Shown here in pieces: positions 25,392-32,243 of a stretch of 50,904 nucleotides of DNA (position 1 is its first letter; the number at the start of each line of letters is the position of its first letter). The notes under the pieces were generated by a model, which worked only from the letters and a program-made list of their open reading frames with translations, was not told the DNA's origin and ran no database searches. The position numbers and the translations under genes are program-made. Source of the stretch: Desulfobulbaceae bacterium (lineage in GTDB: Bacteria; Desulfobacterota; Desulfobulbia; Desulfobulbales; SURF-16); NCBI GenBank assembly GCA_023230525.1, contig JALNXE010000022.1, positions 1 through 50,904 on the forward strand, given 5' to 3'.

Positions 25392-26420
25392 ATGGGTCCT
25401 GTGAAACTTGCATTGCCTGCCTGGGGAATACCGCAATGGCTGGTGGCCGTTACCCTGCTTTTCCTGCTGGGGCTTGCTCTCTGGGCAGGGCTGCTGGCGG
25501 TCACCTGGATGCCCGGCTCCACGTACTCCGGCCAACTGCCGCCGTTGACCGCCGATGAGCGGTTTTCCGCCCGGCTGCTGGAAAAGCATACCATGGTCCT
25601 GGCCCGGGACATCGGCCCCCGCAACATTTGGCGTCCCGGCTCCATGGGCAGCACGGTGGATTACCTGGCAAAGGTGCTGCATGAGCTGGGCTATACCGTG
25701 CACCCGCAGAAATTTGACTCCTATGGCGTGCCCACGGTCAACCTGGAGGTGGAGATCCCCGGCAGCTGGCGGGTCGAGGACATCATCGTTATCGGCGCCC
25801 ATTACGACAGCGTTGAGGGCAGTCCCGGAGCAAACGACAATGGTTCCGGCGTGGCGGCCCTGCTGGAAATGGCCAGGCAACTCAGCGATGCCCGGCCGCA
25901 GCGCACCATCCGCCTGGTTTTTTTTGCCAACGAGGAGGCGCCGTTTTACTACTCATGGGACATGGGCAGCCGCCATTATGCCCATCGAGCCCACAATAAG
26001 GGAGAAAAGATCGTGGCCATGCTTTCCCTGGAGACCATCGGCTGTTATAAGTTTGATGCCGGCAGCCAGCGCTACCCTTTTCCTTTTTCCCTTTTCTACC
26101 CGAATACCGCTGATTTTATCGCCTTTGTCGGCAACTACCAGTCGCGCCGGCTCGTGCGCCGCCTGATCGAGGTGTTCCGCAATCATACCCTTTTACCCTC
26201 GGAAGGGATTGCCGCCCCGGGTTTCATTACCGGCATCGGCTGGTCGGATCACTGGTCTTTCTGGAAGGAGGGCTATCCCGCCCTGATGGTGACCGATACC
26301 GCTTTTTTCCGTTCCGAAGAGTATCACACCCCTGGAGATACGGCGAAAAAACTTGACTATGAGCGCATGGCCCGGCTGGTAAACGGTTTGACCGCAACCA
26401 TCAGGGTGCTGGCCGAATAA
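25392..26420 (+). CDS. Membrane-anchored M28-family metallopeptidase
   Basis: 342-aa peptidase. One N-terminal membrane helix (about 15-38) anchors an extracytoplasmic M28-type zinc aminopeptidase domain. Likely zinc ligands and catalytic residues are His137 (GAHYDS), Asp149 (GANDNGSGVAALLEMA), Glu181/Glu182 (ANEEAPF) and His312 (EEYHTPGDT); GWSDHWSFWKEGYPALMVTD is the typical substrate-pocket segment. GTG 25386 is an alternative start 6 bp earlier, and neither has a good ribosome site. It follows the small protein by 12 bp. It probably trims peptides or a modified peptide substrate in the periplasm. Confidence 0.87.
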   Translation: MGPVKLALPAWGIPQWLVAVTLLFLLGLALWAGLLAVTWMPGSTYSGQLPPLTADERFSARLLEKHTMVLARDIGPRNIWRPGSMGSTVDYLAKVLHELGYTVHPQKFDSYGVPTVNLEVEIPGSWRVEDIIVIGAHYDSVEGSPGANDNGSGVAALLEMARQLSDARPQRTIRLVFFANEEAPFYYSWDMGSRHYAHRAHNKGEKIVAMLSLETIGCYKFDAGSQRYPFPFSLFYPNTADFIAFVGNYQSRRLVRRLIEVFRNHTLLPSEGIAAPGFITGIGWSDHWSFWKEGYPALMVTDTAFFRSEEYHTPGDTAKKLDYERMARLVNGLTATIRVLAE

Positions 26421-26470
26421 ATCCCAGGGGCGGCAGGGGATGCCGTTTTTTAATTTCTGACGGAATAAAA

Positions 26471-26785
26471 ATGAAGAAGCATATCTGCAACAACTGCGGC
26501 TGTCAAATCCAGCCAGGCGGCCTGTTTTACAACTGCCGCACGGAGATCGTCTCCGGTTTTGACAATTATATCCCGGATGAGGAAGAAAATGGCGATGGAC
26601 TCATCCGGGAGGCCTGTGCCAACATGACCGGCCGTTCGCCCGAGGAGTTGTCGGCCCAGGTCTATGAGGAGATCTCTTTTGTTCTCTGTCCCGCCTGCCG
26701 GCAGAAAATCCGCAGGCAGCTGCTGGCCCTGCAGGCCAACAGATTGAAAAAGGACAAGATCCTGCTTTTTCCGCCCCGGGTTTAG
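26471..26785 (+). CDS. Small zinc-ribbon-like protein
   Basis: 104-aa protein of unknown function with two paired-cysteine sites, CNNCGC near residue 6 and CPACRQKI near residue 75, plus a single Cys at YNCRTEI. This suggests a four-Cys zinc ribbon split by an acidic middle segment (DEEENGDG) and ended by a basic helix (RRQLLALQANRLKKDK). It lies 50 bp after the M28 gene on the same strand, and ACGGA is the only ribosome-site-like sequence. Protein-like composition and conserved spacing of Cys pairs make it a credible gene. Confidence 0.65.
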   Translation: MKKHICNNCGCQIQPGGLFYNCRTEIVSGFDNYIPDEEENGDGLIREACANMTGRSPEELSAQVYEEISFVLCPACRQKIRRQLLALQANRLKKDKILLFPPRV

Positions 26786-26805
26786 GGTGGAACCCAAAGT
26801 CTTTT

Positions 26806-26890
26806 TTCACCACAGAGCCCCATAGAGATCACAGAGAAATATTTTTCATTCCAGCAAGTTCGTGCTGTGGGCTCTGTTCTCCGTGGTGAA
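26806..26890. repeat. 85-bp palindromic repeat (CACCACAGAG type)
   Basis: TTCACCACAGAG (26806-26817) and CTCCGTGGTGAA (26879-26890) are inverted arms with one mismatch. A second inner pair, GAGCCC / GGGCTC, sits just inside. It lies between the convergent zinc-ribbon and decaheme cytochrome genes. It resembles dispersed intergenic palindromes of other bacteria that carry CCACAGAG arms; no other copy is seen here. Confidence 0.55.
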
Positions 26891-26911
26891 TTTTCAGTTT
26901 TCACGGGTTCA

Positions 26912-28594
26912 TCAATTTTCCTGGGGCAGCGGGCCGATGGGCAAGCCGGAAACCTCCACGAAAACCTTCTTCATTCTCAACAGTTTGGCGGCCGCGTCCC
27001 TGATTTCAATCAGATCACCCCTGGCCGCGCCGTTGGCGTACCAGAGGGTATAATCCGGATTGCCATGGGCCACGCCAAGTGTCATGGTTTTGCGGCTGCG
27101 GTCAAGATCATGCAGATAATAAACCAGCCGGGCCAGCAGAACCTCCGCCACCCCCTGGTTCTGTTTATAATCATCCAGCAGGGTCAGATTGCCGGACTCG
27201 TCTCTGGCAGCCACCTGTTTACTGATCAATTTTGCCACTGCCTCATCTGCCGTACGCCGCAATTCCCCGGCCTGGTCTTTTATCGCCGCCAGATCACCGA
27301 TAAACTGCTCAACCAGGGCAGCCGGATGGCAGGCGCCGCAGACCGGCGCCCAGTCCTTTGCCTCGGGTTTACTATAATCGCCGGAGCCGTGACAGGTTTC
27401 ACAGGAAGGTTTTTGGCGGTCATTGGCCAGTACCCCGTGAATGGATGATTCATAGGTGAGCCGGTAGATATCGCCGGTATCAGGTGCCGGGACAAAACTC
27501 TTAAGCGGCGTCAGCTGCACCTTTTCCGCGCTGAGCTCCTGCAGCAGCAGGGCTTCGGCCTGGAGCTCCTCCAGTTGCTGCTGCATCGCAAGCAAAACCT
27601 CAGAGGCCGCCAGCTGGAAATCCTGGTGATAAGCGCCCTGGACGTCATGCTCCTGCAGATATTTCTGCAGGTCGAAGTAAAGCTTTTCCGTCCGGGAGGT
27701 GTCCCCGTAAAACGGATGCGCACCAGGCTGCGGTTCCTGGTCCGTCTCCGCAACCGGCATGCCGGCACGGGGATCGGGATAGAGGCGGCCTTTGTCGCGC
27801 AGCATGCTGAGGAGCTGCCGGCCGCTGGCCAGGTACTGCCGGCCCTGCTCCTGGACAATGGCGGAGGTCTGCAGCCACTGGCTGAGGAAGGCCGCGTCAT
27901 GGCATTTTGAACAGGTGGATTCAATGAAGCCTGCGCGCAGCGGTCCGAGGTTTTCCCCGGCATTATGGCTGCCAGCCGGCATATGGCAGCCGGCGCAGGG
28001 GGCAGGGGAGAAGTGGGGTGGGGACTGCCGGCAGGCCTCCATCCGGGGATGATCCGGCCCCAGATGGCAGACCGCGCAGGTTTGCGGGTCAGCGGCCTCT
28101 TTCTTGGCGAAGCTGTGTCTGCGGTGGCAGAAGTCACAACGGCCGTCATCATCACCATAGCCGATGGCATGGCAGGCCTCGCAGCTGTTTCGCCTGATCA
28201 CCTCCGGCTGACTGCTGTAGAGAACTCTGTTCGCCATGTTCTCCCAGGTGCGGCTGTGGCCGCTGGCCAGAAACTGCATGGTCTCATCCGGATGGCACTG
28301 TTCACAGGCGAACCGGGCCGTGGCCGTCTGCATGGACCGGTGATCATTGCCGTGGCAGTCGGCGCAGCTGACCCCGATTTTGCCGTGCTCACCCTCCATA
28401 TGCTCCCGGAAGATACGGGGTGTGGTCTTTTCATGGCACTCTTCACAGCTCTGGCCGGACTTTGCGATCTCGTCCAGACTCATCACGCTGGCATCAGCCG
28501 TGCCGGCCGGGCTGGCCTGGGGGATCAGCATGGTGCTGATCCAGAAAACAATCATCTGCCAGCGACGTTTGAGAAAACAATGGTGATTGCCCAT
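26912..28594 (-). CDS. Decaheme c-type cytochrome
   Basis: 560-aa exported cytochrome with ten CXXCH haem sites: CEECH, CADCH, CEQCH, CEACH, CDFCH, CAVCH, CAGCH and CSKCH in the first half, then CETCH and CGACH near the C-terminal third. A helical stretch without haems (about residues 235-385; LLAMQQQLEELQAEALLLQE) separates the groups. This layout of an N-terminal haem block followed by long helices recalls the hydroxylamine oxidoreductase-like superfamily, but I cannot assign an activity. The signal peptide is KRRWQMIVFWISTMLI with probable cleavage after PQASPAG. AAGGAG abuts a first ATG (28600) and is 6 bases before ATG 28594, which is chosen. Confidence 0.85.
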   Translation of the reverse strand: MGNHHCFLKRRWQMIVFWISTMLIPQASPAGTADASVMSLDEIAKSGQSCEECHEKTTPRIFREHMEGEHGKIGVSCADCHGNDHRSMQTATARFACEQCHPDETMQFLASGHSRTWENMANRVLYSSQPEVIRRNSCEACHAIGYGDDDGRCDFCHRRHSFAKKEAADPQTCAVCHLGPDHPRMEACRQSPPHFSPAPCAGCHMPAGSHNAGENLGPLRAGFIESTCSKCHDAAFLSQWLQTSAIVQEQGRQYLASGRQLLSMLRDKGRLYPDPRAGMPVAETDQEPQPGAHPFYGDTSRTEKLYFDLQKYLQEHDVQGAYHQDFQLAASEVLLAMQQQLEELQAEALLLQELSAEKVQLTPLKSFVPAPDTGDIYRLTYESSIHGVLANDRQKPSCETCHGSGDYSKPEAKDWAPVCGACHPAALVEQFIGDLAAIKDQAGELRRTADEAVAKLISKQVAARDESGNLTLLDDYKQNQGVAEVLLARLVYYLHDLDRSRKTMTLGVAHGNPDYTLWYANGAARGDLIEIRDAAAKLLRMKKVFVEVSGLPIGPLPQEN

Positions 28595-28629
28595 GCGCAT
28601 CTCCTTCCTGAGTAGATGGAAGTTTCGCC

Positions 28630-28674
28630 CTGCCTTTTATTCCGGACCAGGGCCGGCTGCCTTATTCCGCACCA
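28630..28674 (-). promoter_or_regulatory. Tandem direct repeat upstream of the decaheme cytochrome
   Basis: Two near-identical 18-20 bp units, CTGCCTTTTATTCCGGACCA (28630-28649) and CTGCCTTATTCCGCACCA (28657-28674), repeat with a 27-bp period, 36-80 bp before the start codon. Position and spacing suggest a regulator binding site, but no known consensus is recognised. Confidence 0.4.
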
Positions 28675-28865
28675 TAGCAAGGCCGGCAACTTATTGTCAT
28701 CACATTTGTTTTACTGCGGCAATATGACCACAGCCGCGATACGGAGGATGCCAAGAGGGCTTGGCCAATGGTGATGGACGCCGGCTGGGCAAACAATCTC
28801 TGCCCTGAGCCGGCGACGCTCCGGCGAGATGGGTATCTTATCATGGTATGCGGACGGTATGGAAG

Positions 28866-29444
28866 CTACAGACCGGCAACAAGTAAAAAGGTGGTCTCGT
28901 TGTGTGGGTCATCCTGCAGATCGCCGGCAATGATTTTCAAGCCGCACAAGGGGGCTATCGCTTGACAGCCCAGGGTGGCAATTGACGGCGGCAGTTCTCC
29001 GCTGATCAGGGCAGCGGCGACCCGAGTGGGATCGATCATCGCCCCTTTCCCGGTGGTCAGGCGCAGATGCGGGAACCTTGCCCGTAAAGTCGCCCGGCAC
29101 TGGCTGAGCACCTGGGGATGGGTCATGATGATTTCGATGCCGCTGATATCGGCCTCCTGCCGGCAGAGAAGATGATGGCTGACCGGGATGGCGTACCAGT
29201 CCACCACCTGAAAACGGTGGGGTCCCATGGCCTGCATGGTTTCCTCGACCACACCCCCGCGGCTGTTATAGAGGGCGAACTGCCCGTAGTCGATTTGCTT
29301 TGCGGCCAGCGCCGTCAGAACCGCCTCAGTCGTGTAGAGATACACAACCTCCCAGGAGCCGGCATGACGAGTTGCCGCGTAAAATTTGACCGCCTCGTCA
29401 TTAAAACTTCCGGCCCCTCCCTGTACTCCGATTCTGATGGGCAT
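28866..29444 (-). CDS. Stand-alone prephenate dehydratase-like domain protein
   Basis: 192-aa protein with the periplasmic-binding-like prephenate dehydratase fold: N-terminal IRIGVQGGAGSFNDEAV and C-terminal IATLGCQAIAPLCGLKIIAG, then DLQDDPHNETTFLL. It lacks the ACT regulatory domain, and the usual T-R-F catalytic segment reads T-T-F, so the Arg is replaced. The first Thr is retained. Activity as a true dehydratase is therefore doubtful, and it may bind another ligand. Start ATG 29444 gives the family-like N terminus; TTG 29462, 5 bases after AAGGA, is an alternative. No aromatic-biosynthesis genes are adjacent. Confidence 0.75.
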   Translation of the reverse strand: MPIRIGVQGGAGSFNDEAVKFYAATRHAGSWEVVYLYTTEAVLTALAAKQIDYGQFALYNSRGGVVEETMQAMGPHRFQVVDWYAIPVSHHLLCRQEADISGIEIIMTHPQVLSQCRATLRARFPHLRLTTGKGAMIDPTRVAAALISGELPPSIATLGCQAIAPLCGLKIIAGDLQDDPHNETTFLLVAGL

Positions 29445-29606
29445 CGTCAATTCATGCCTCAATGATCCTTACGGGATCTCGCATTGCTCCATGGTGTTGC
29501 CACCGCGAAATCACAGCTGTTTGGCGATGGCGAGCGGGCGGGAACCATGACCTGTCTCAAGAAAATAAACCCGTTTCCGGTTTCAACTTCGGCAGCATTG
29601 GCGTGG

Positions 29607-30047
29607 CTATGGGTTGGCCTTAAATCTCAACTCCCCATTTTCTGCAAACTCAAACATCGGCCCCCAAACCACTTCCCAGTAATAGCCGTCCGGATCGGCG
29701 AAGTACCCGCTGAACCCGCCCCAGAATGTTTCCTGCGGTTCTTTCATGATCCGTGCGCCGGCAGCCTGGGCGCGGTTGATTATGGCAATGACCTCTTCCC
29801 GGCTACGGGCGTTGTGGGCAAGGGTGATGCCGGCAAATCCTTTGCGGGTGCCGATTAACTCGGCAGAGATGTCCTTTGCCAGGTTCTCAAGCGGATAAAG
29901 GGAAAGCCAGGTGCCGGGCAGCTCAATGAAGGTGACCCCCTCATAGGAGGTGTTGGGTGGCGTGCCGAGGACGTCTGCATAAAACTTCGTCGCTTTGCTG
30001 AGATCGGCTACGCCCAGGGTTATCACCGTAAGTCTTGGAATTTTCAT
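29607..30047 (-). CDS. VOC-family (glyoxalase-like) protein
   Basis: 146-aa vicinal-oxygen-chelate protein with two beta-alpha-beta repeats: ITLGVADLSKATKFYADVLG at the N terminus and FSGYFADPDGYYWEVVWGP at the C terminus, where the final Glu of the WEVVW segment fits a metal ligand. Members include glyoxalases, dioxygenases and resistance proteins, so the substrate is unknown. The ATG is preceded by CGGAG at 7 bases and overlaps the VF530 gene stop by 4 bases (ATGA), showing translational coupling. Confidence 0.85.
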   Translation of the reverse strand: MKIPRLTVITLGVADLSKATKFYADVLGTPPNTSYEGVTFIELPGTWLSLYPLENLAKDISAELIGTRKGFAGITLAHNARSREEVIAIINRAQAAGARIMKEPQETFWGGFSGYFADPDGYYWEVVWGPMFEFAENGELRFKANP

Positions 30048-30295
30048 GATTGCTCCGTGCGGCTTTTTTTTCGCTCACTCTTTTGTCTGGCCATAAATAA
30101 ATTCTCGACTTTCTTTCTTGCCCAAGGCGTCTTGCGCAGGAACTTGAGGCTGGACTGCACCGAGGGATTGCTGGTGAAACAGCGGATATCGATGCGTTTG
30201 CCCAACTCGTCCCAGCCATAATGATCAACCAGACTGTTGACGATCTGCTCCAGGGTCACGCCGTGCAGTGGATTATTGGCTTGTTGTTCACTCAT
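30044..30295 (-). CDS. VF530-type DNA-binding protein (DUF2132)
   Basis: 83-aa protein matching the VF530/DUF2132 family: NNPLHGVTLEQIVNSLVDHY, IDIRCFTSNPSVQSSLKFLR and KTPWARKKVENLF, ending in a basic tail (RQKSERKKSRTEQS). Family members have been described as double-stranded DNA-binding, and the role is not known. It is the first gene of a two-gene unit with the VOC protein. No clear ribosome site is seen. Confidence 0.85.
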   Translation of the reverse strand: MSEQQANNPLHGVTLEQIVNSLVDHYGWDELGKRIDIRCFTSNPSVQSSLKFLRKTPWARKKVENLFMARQKSERKKSRTEQS

Positions 30296-30547
30296 GAGTC
30301 GGCTTATTGTCCCTCAAAATTCAGGTTATCTGACAGAGAGGAACGGTGGCGCCGCCCCTCTGAAGAATTGCCGGATCTTAACACCGAACCCCCGTGGGAC
30401 ACAAACACAATATAGCGGGAAAAATCCGGTTCTAACAGGCTTAGCGGAATGCGATCACCCGGGCCTGCCCGTGGCATCGGCAAAGCAGCATTGCCAGGAA
30501 AAACAGGAGAGATAATGTTTGGGGAAGGGTAGAGGGGGAAAGGCTCG
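30296..30547. other. Non-coding stretch between the VF530 gene and repeat copy B
   Basis: With the adjacent repeat this makes a 428-bp gene-free interval. I see no convincing ORF, terminator or RNA. The promoter of the VF530-VOC pair is expected within it on the minus strand but no clear -35/-10 was found. Confidence 0.4.
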
Positions 30548-30720
30548 CAGCTTGTTTCCAGAGAATTCAGAAGCCAGAAATCAGGAGCCAGAATAAAACG
30601 TAATAAAATCAACCATTCTGAACTCTGTCTCCTGTCTCCTGAATTCCCATGACGGAGATCTGAGCAACTATGTCACAAAAATATCGTTATTCCGGCAAAA
30701 TAGATCAAGTCAGAAAGTTG
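30548..30720. mobile_element. MITE-like repeat, partial copy (copy B, inverted relative to copy A)
   Basis: The reverse complement matches copy A from its left terminus CAACTTTCTGACTTG (here CAAGTCAGAAAGTTG, 30706-30720) through the central palindrome to CAAGCTGC, with few substitutions and a small indel. The segment corresponding to copy A's right arm (20319-20373) is absent. The terminus lies 3 bases from the stop codon of the Cache gene. Confidence 0.75.
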
Positions 30721-30723
30721 AGA

Positions 30724-31203
30724 TCAATACATCATGCCGCCTACATATACCCCTGCACCGACCAGCAGGTTTTTGGTCGGCACTCGATAAATATAGGTAA
30801 CCTTTTTCGAGGGCGATTTCTTCCCTGGCTTGGGCCACATATAATCCACCCAACCCTGTCCCGGATCCTTGGCAATGTTGACAAAATGGACGAATATCGC
30901 TTTGTCCGCGGCATCGGTTTGCAGAAGTACATGCTCATACTGGGTAAGTTCAGGCTGCATGGGATGGGCCAGCATTTTTCCCTTCAGATCCATCAGAAAT
31001 ACGTAGGAATCCTTCCAGACAAAAGGGCCTTGGGGATCGCCAATCAGTTTCATGGCCTCTTCCAATCCTTTGGCATTTATCATGGCGGCGGCTTCTTGGG
31101 TTTTTTGCACACATTCTTCCGTTGTTGCTCTCTCCTCGGCAAATGCCGGCGAGAAAAAAAGAACGGAAGCTGCTATGGCTAAAGCGATGAGAAATCTTGG
31201 CAT
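30724..31203 (-). CDS. Secreted single Cache-domain protein
   Basis: 159-aa protein with signal peptide (LIALAIAASVLFFSPAFA, cleavage about residue 22) and a Cache-type sensor fold: an N-terminal helix (ECVQKTQEAAAMINAKGLEE), FVWKDSYVFLMDLKGKMLAH and a C-terminal GWVDYMWPKP...KVTYIYRVP. There is no membrane helix after the domain and no kinase or chemotaxis output, so it would be a free periplasmic ligand-binding protein. AAGGAGAGG precedes the ATG. It follows satP by 51 bp on the same strand and may bind acetate or another small carboxylate; that is inference. Confidence 0.82.
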   Translation of the reverse strand: MPRFLIALAIAASVLFFSPAFAEERATTEECVQKTQEAAAMINAKGLEEAMKLIGDPQGPFVWKDSYVFLMDLKGKMLAHPMQPELTQYEHVLLQTDAADKAIFVHFVNIAKDPGQGWVDYMWPKPGKKSPSKKVTYIYRVPTKNLLVGAGVYVGGMMY

Positions 31204-31254
31204 TGTACCTCTCCTTGTTTATTTCTGTTCCTGCAGGGGCCAGCGTAATGTGGT

Positions 31255-31824
31255 TTAGCGGATCCAGGGTTTCCCAACCGGCAGAACATCCCTGCCAAAA
31301 ACCTGGGCATAAATGGCATGAGCCATCATATACCACGCTGAAGCGGCGCACAGCATAAGTTCATATCCCGCCACCTTGGTCATTTCAGGGAAACCGAAAT
31401 GCGCCAGGTCAAGGAGAATGAAGCCGATCAGCAGCAGCGTAAAGGTGACGGCCATGGCCCCATGAATTTTCATGGCGGGAATCCACATGATAAAGGTGTA
31501 GATGGTCCAGACCACCAGGAACCAGCCCACATCGGTTGTGCTGGAATGATAAATGTTAAAGTGGTTGAGCATGAAAATGATGCCGAGGGCAATCCAGAAA
31601 GCTCCATAGGATACAAAAGCGCTGTAGCCGAAGTTGTTGCCGCATTTGAATTCCTGGAAACCGGCCAGCATCTGGGCCAATCCGCCGAAGACAAAGGCAA
31701 GCGCCACAACGGGGCCGATATCACACAAGCCTATATTGTGCACCTGCAGAAGCATGGTGGTGAGCGCAAATCCCGCCAGACCGACAACAGCCGGATTCCC
31801 CTGAGATGTTTGTCCATTGGACAT
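31255..31824 (-). CDS. satP: Acetate/succinate permease, GPR1/FUN34/YaaH family
   Basis: 189-aa integral membrane protein with six predicted helices. It carries the family signature NPAVVGLAGFALTTMLL at the N terminus and the second signature region FAFVFGG-type (LAFVFGGLAQMLAGFQEF). SatP-family proteins transport acetate and succinate as hexameric channels or proton symporters. GGGAGG precedes the ATG by 10 bases. It is the first gene of the satP-Cache pair. Together with Pta in this window it fits acetate handling, either uptake or excretion. Confidence 0.92.
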   Translation of the reverse strand: MSNGQTSQGNPAVVGLAGFALTTMLLQVHNIGLCDIGPVVALAFVFGGLAQMLAGFQEFKCGNNFGYSAFVSYGAFWIALGIIFMLNHFNIYHSSTTDVGWFLVVWTIYTFIMWIPAMKIHGAMAVTFTLLLIGFILLDLAHFGFPEMTKVAGYELMLCAASAWYMMAHAIYAQVFGRDVLPVGKPWIR

Positions 31825-32243
31825 GAAAGGTACCTCCCGGTAAAAAACAGATCGTTAAAATATTCGATGGAGGGCGCAGGGCAACGCACTCCGCGGTGAG
31901 GCTGATCGGCAACCGCTATCATTGCCGCGCAGGCAACATCAGTAATTGGGTAGTTCTACGCAAATGGAGGTGAAAATATACTAAAAAGGGGAGAAAGTCA
32001 AAGGCTGTTTAGGCAGTTATGCCCACCTGGCGGTTTTACCTGTTGGGCCTGGGATAGAGGTGTCTGGTGAGAAGAAATCCCCCCTGTTGCTGTCCGGCGG
32101 GAAAGGACGTGTCCGAAGCGGGAGGACAGGGCGGAGAGGGGAGGAGGGACAGGGGGGATGGCTCAAGCACGGCTGCGGTGGCCAAACCCCCTTGTCGGGG
32201 AACGTCCCGGAACTTCAGGGACGCCCCCGGGCGGCGCTCTATC
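31825..32243. other. Intergenic region: satP leader and 3' flank of the nonaheme gene
   Basis: 419 gene-free bases. The part next to satP would be a 140-nt leader with small inverted repeats, e.g. TTGCC/GGCAA around 31920-31934, but matches no riboswitch consensus I know. The part at 32070-32160 is strongly purine-rich on the plus strand (repeated GGGAGG/GGACAGG). No ORF and no clear terminator were identified. Confidence 0.4.
31974..32001 (-). promoter_or_regulatory. Candidate sigma-70 promoter for satP
   Basis: On the minus strand TTGACT (31996-32001) is followed by a 16-bp spacer and TATATT (31974-31979), 5 of 6 matches to each consensus hexamer. Transcription would start about 140 nt before the satP ATG. 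Confidence 0.55.

Noticed and set aside
31825..31967. Possible riboswitch in the satP leader
   Set aside because: Short hairpins are present, but no conserved core of any riboswitch class I know (including c-di-GMP, TPP, cobalamin and Moco types) is visible.
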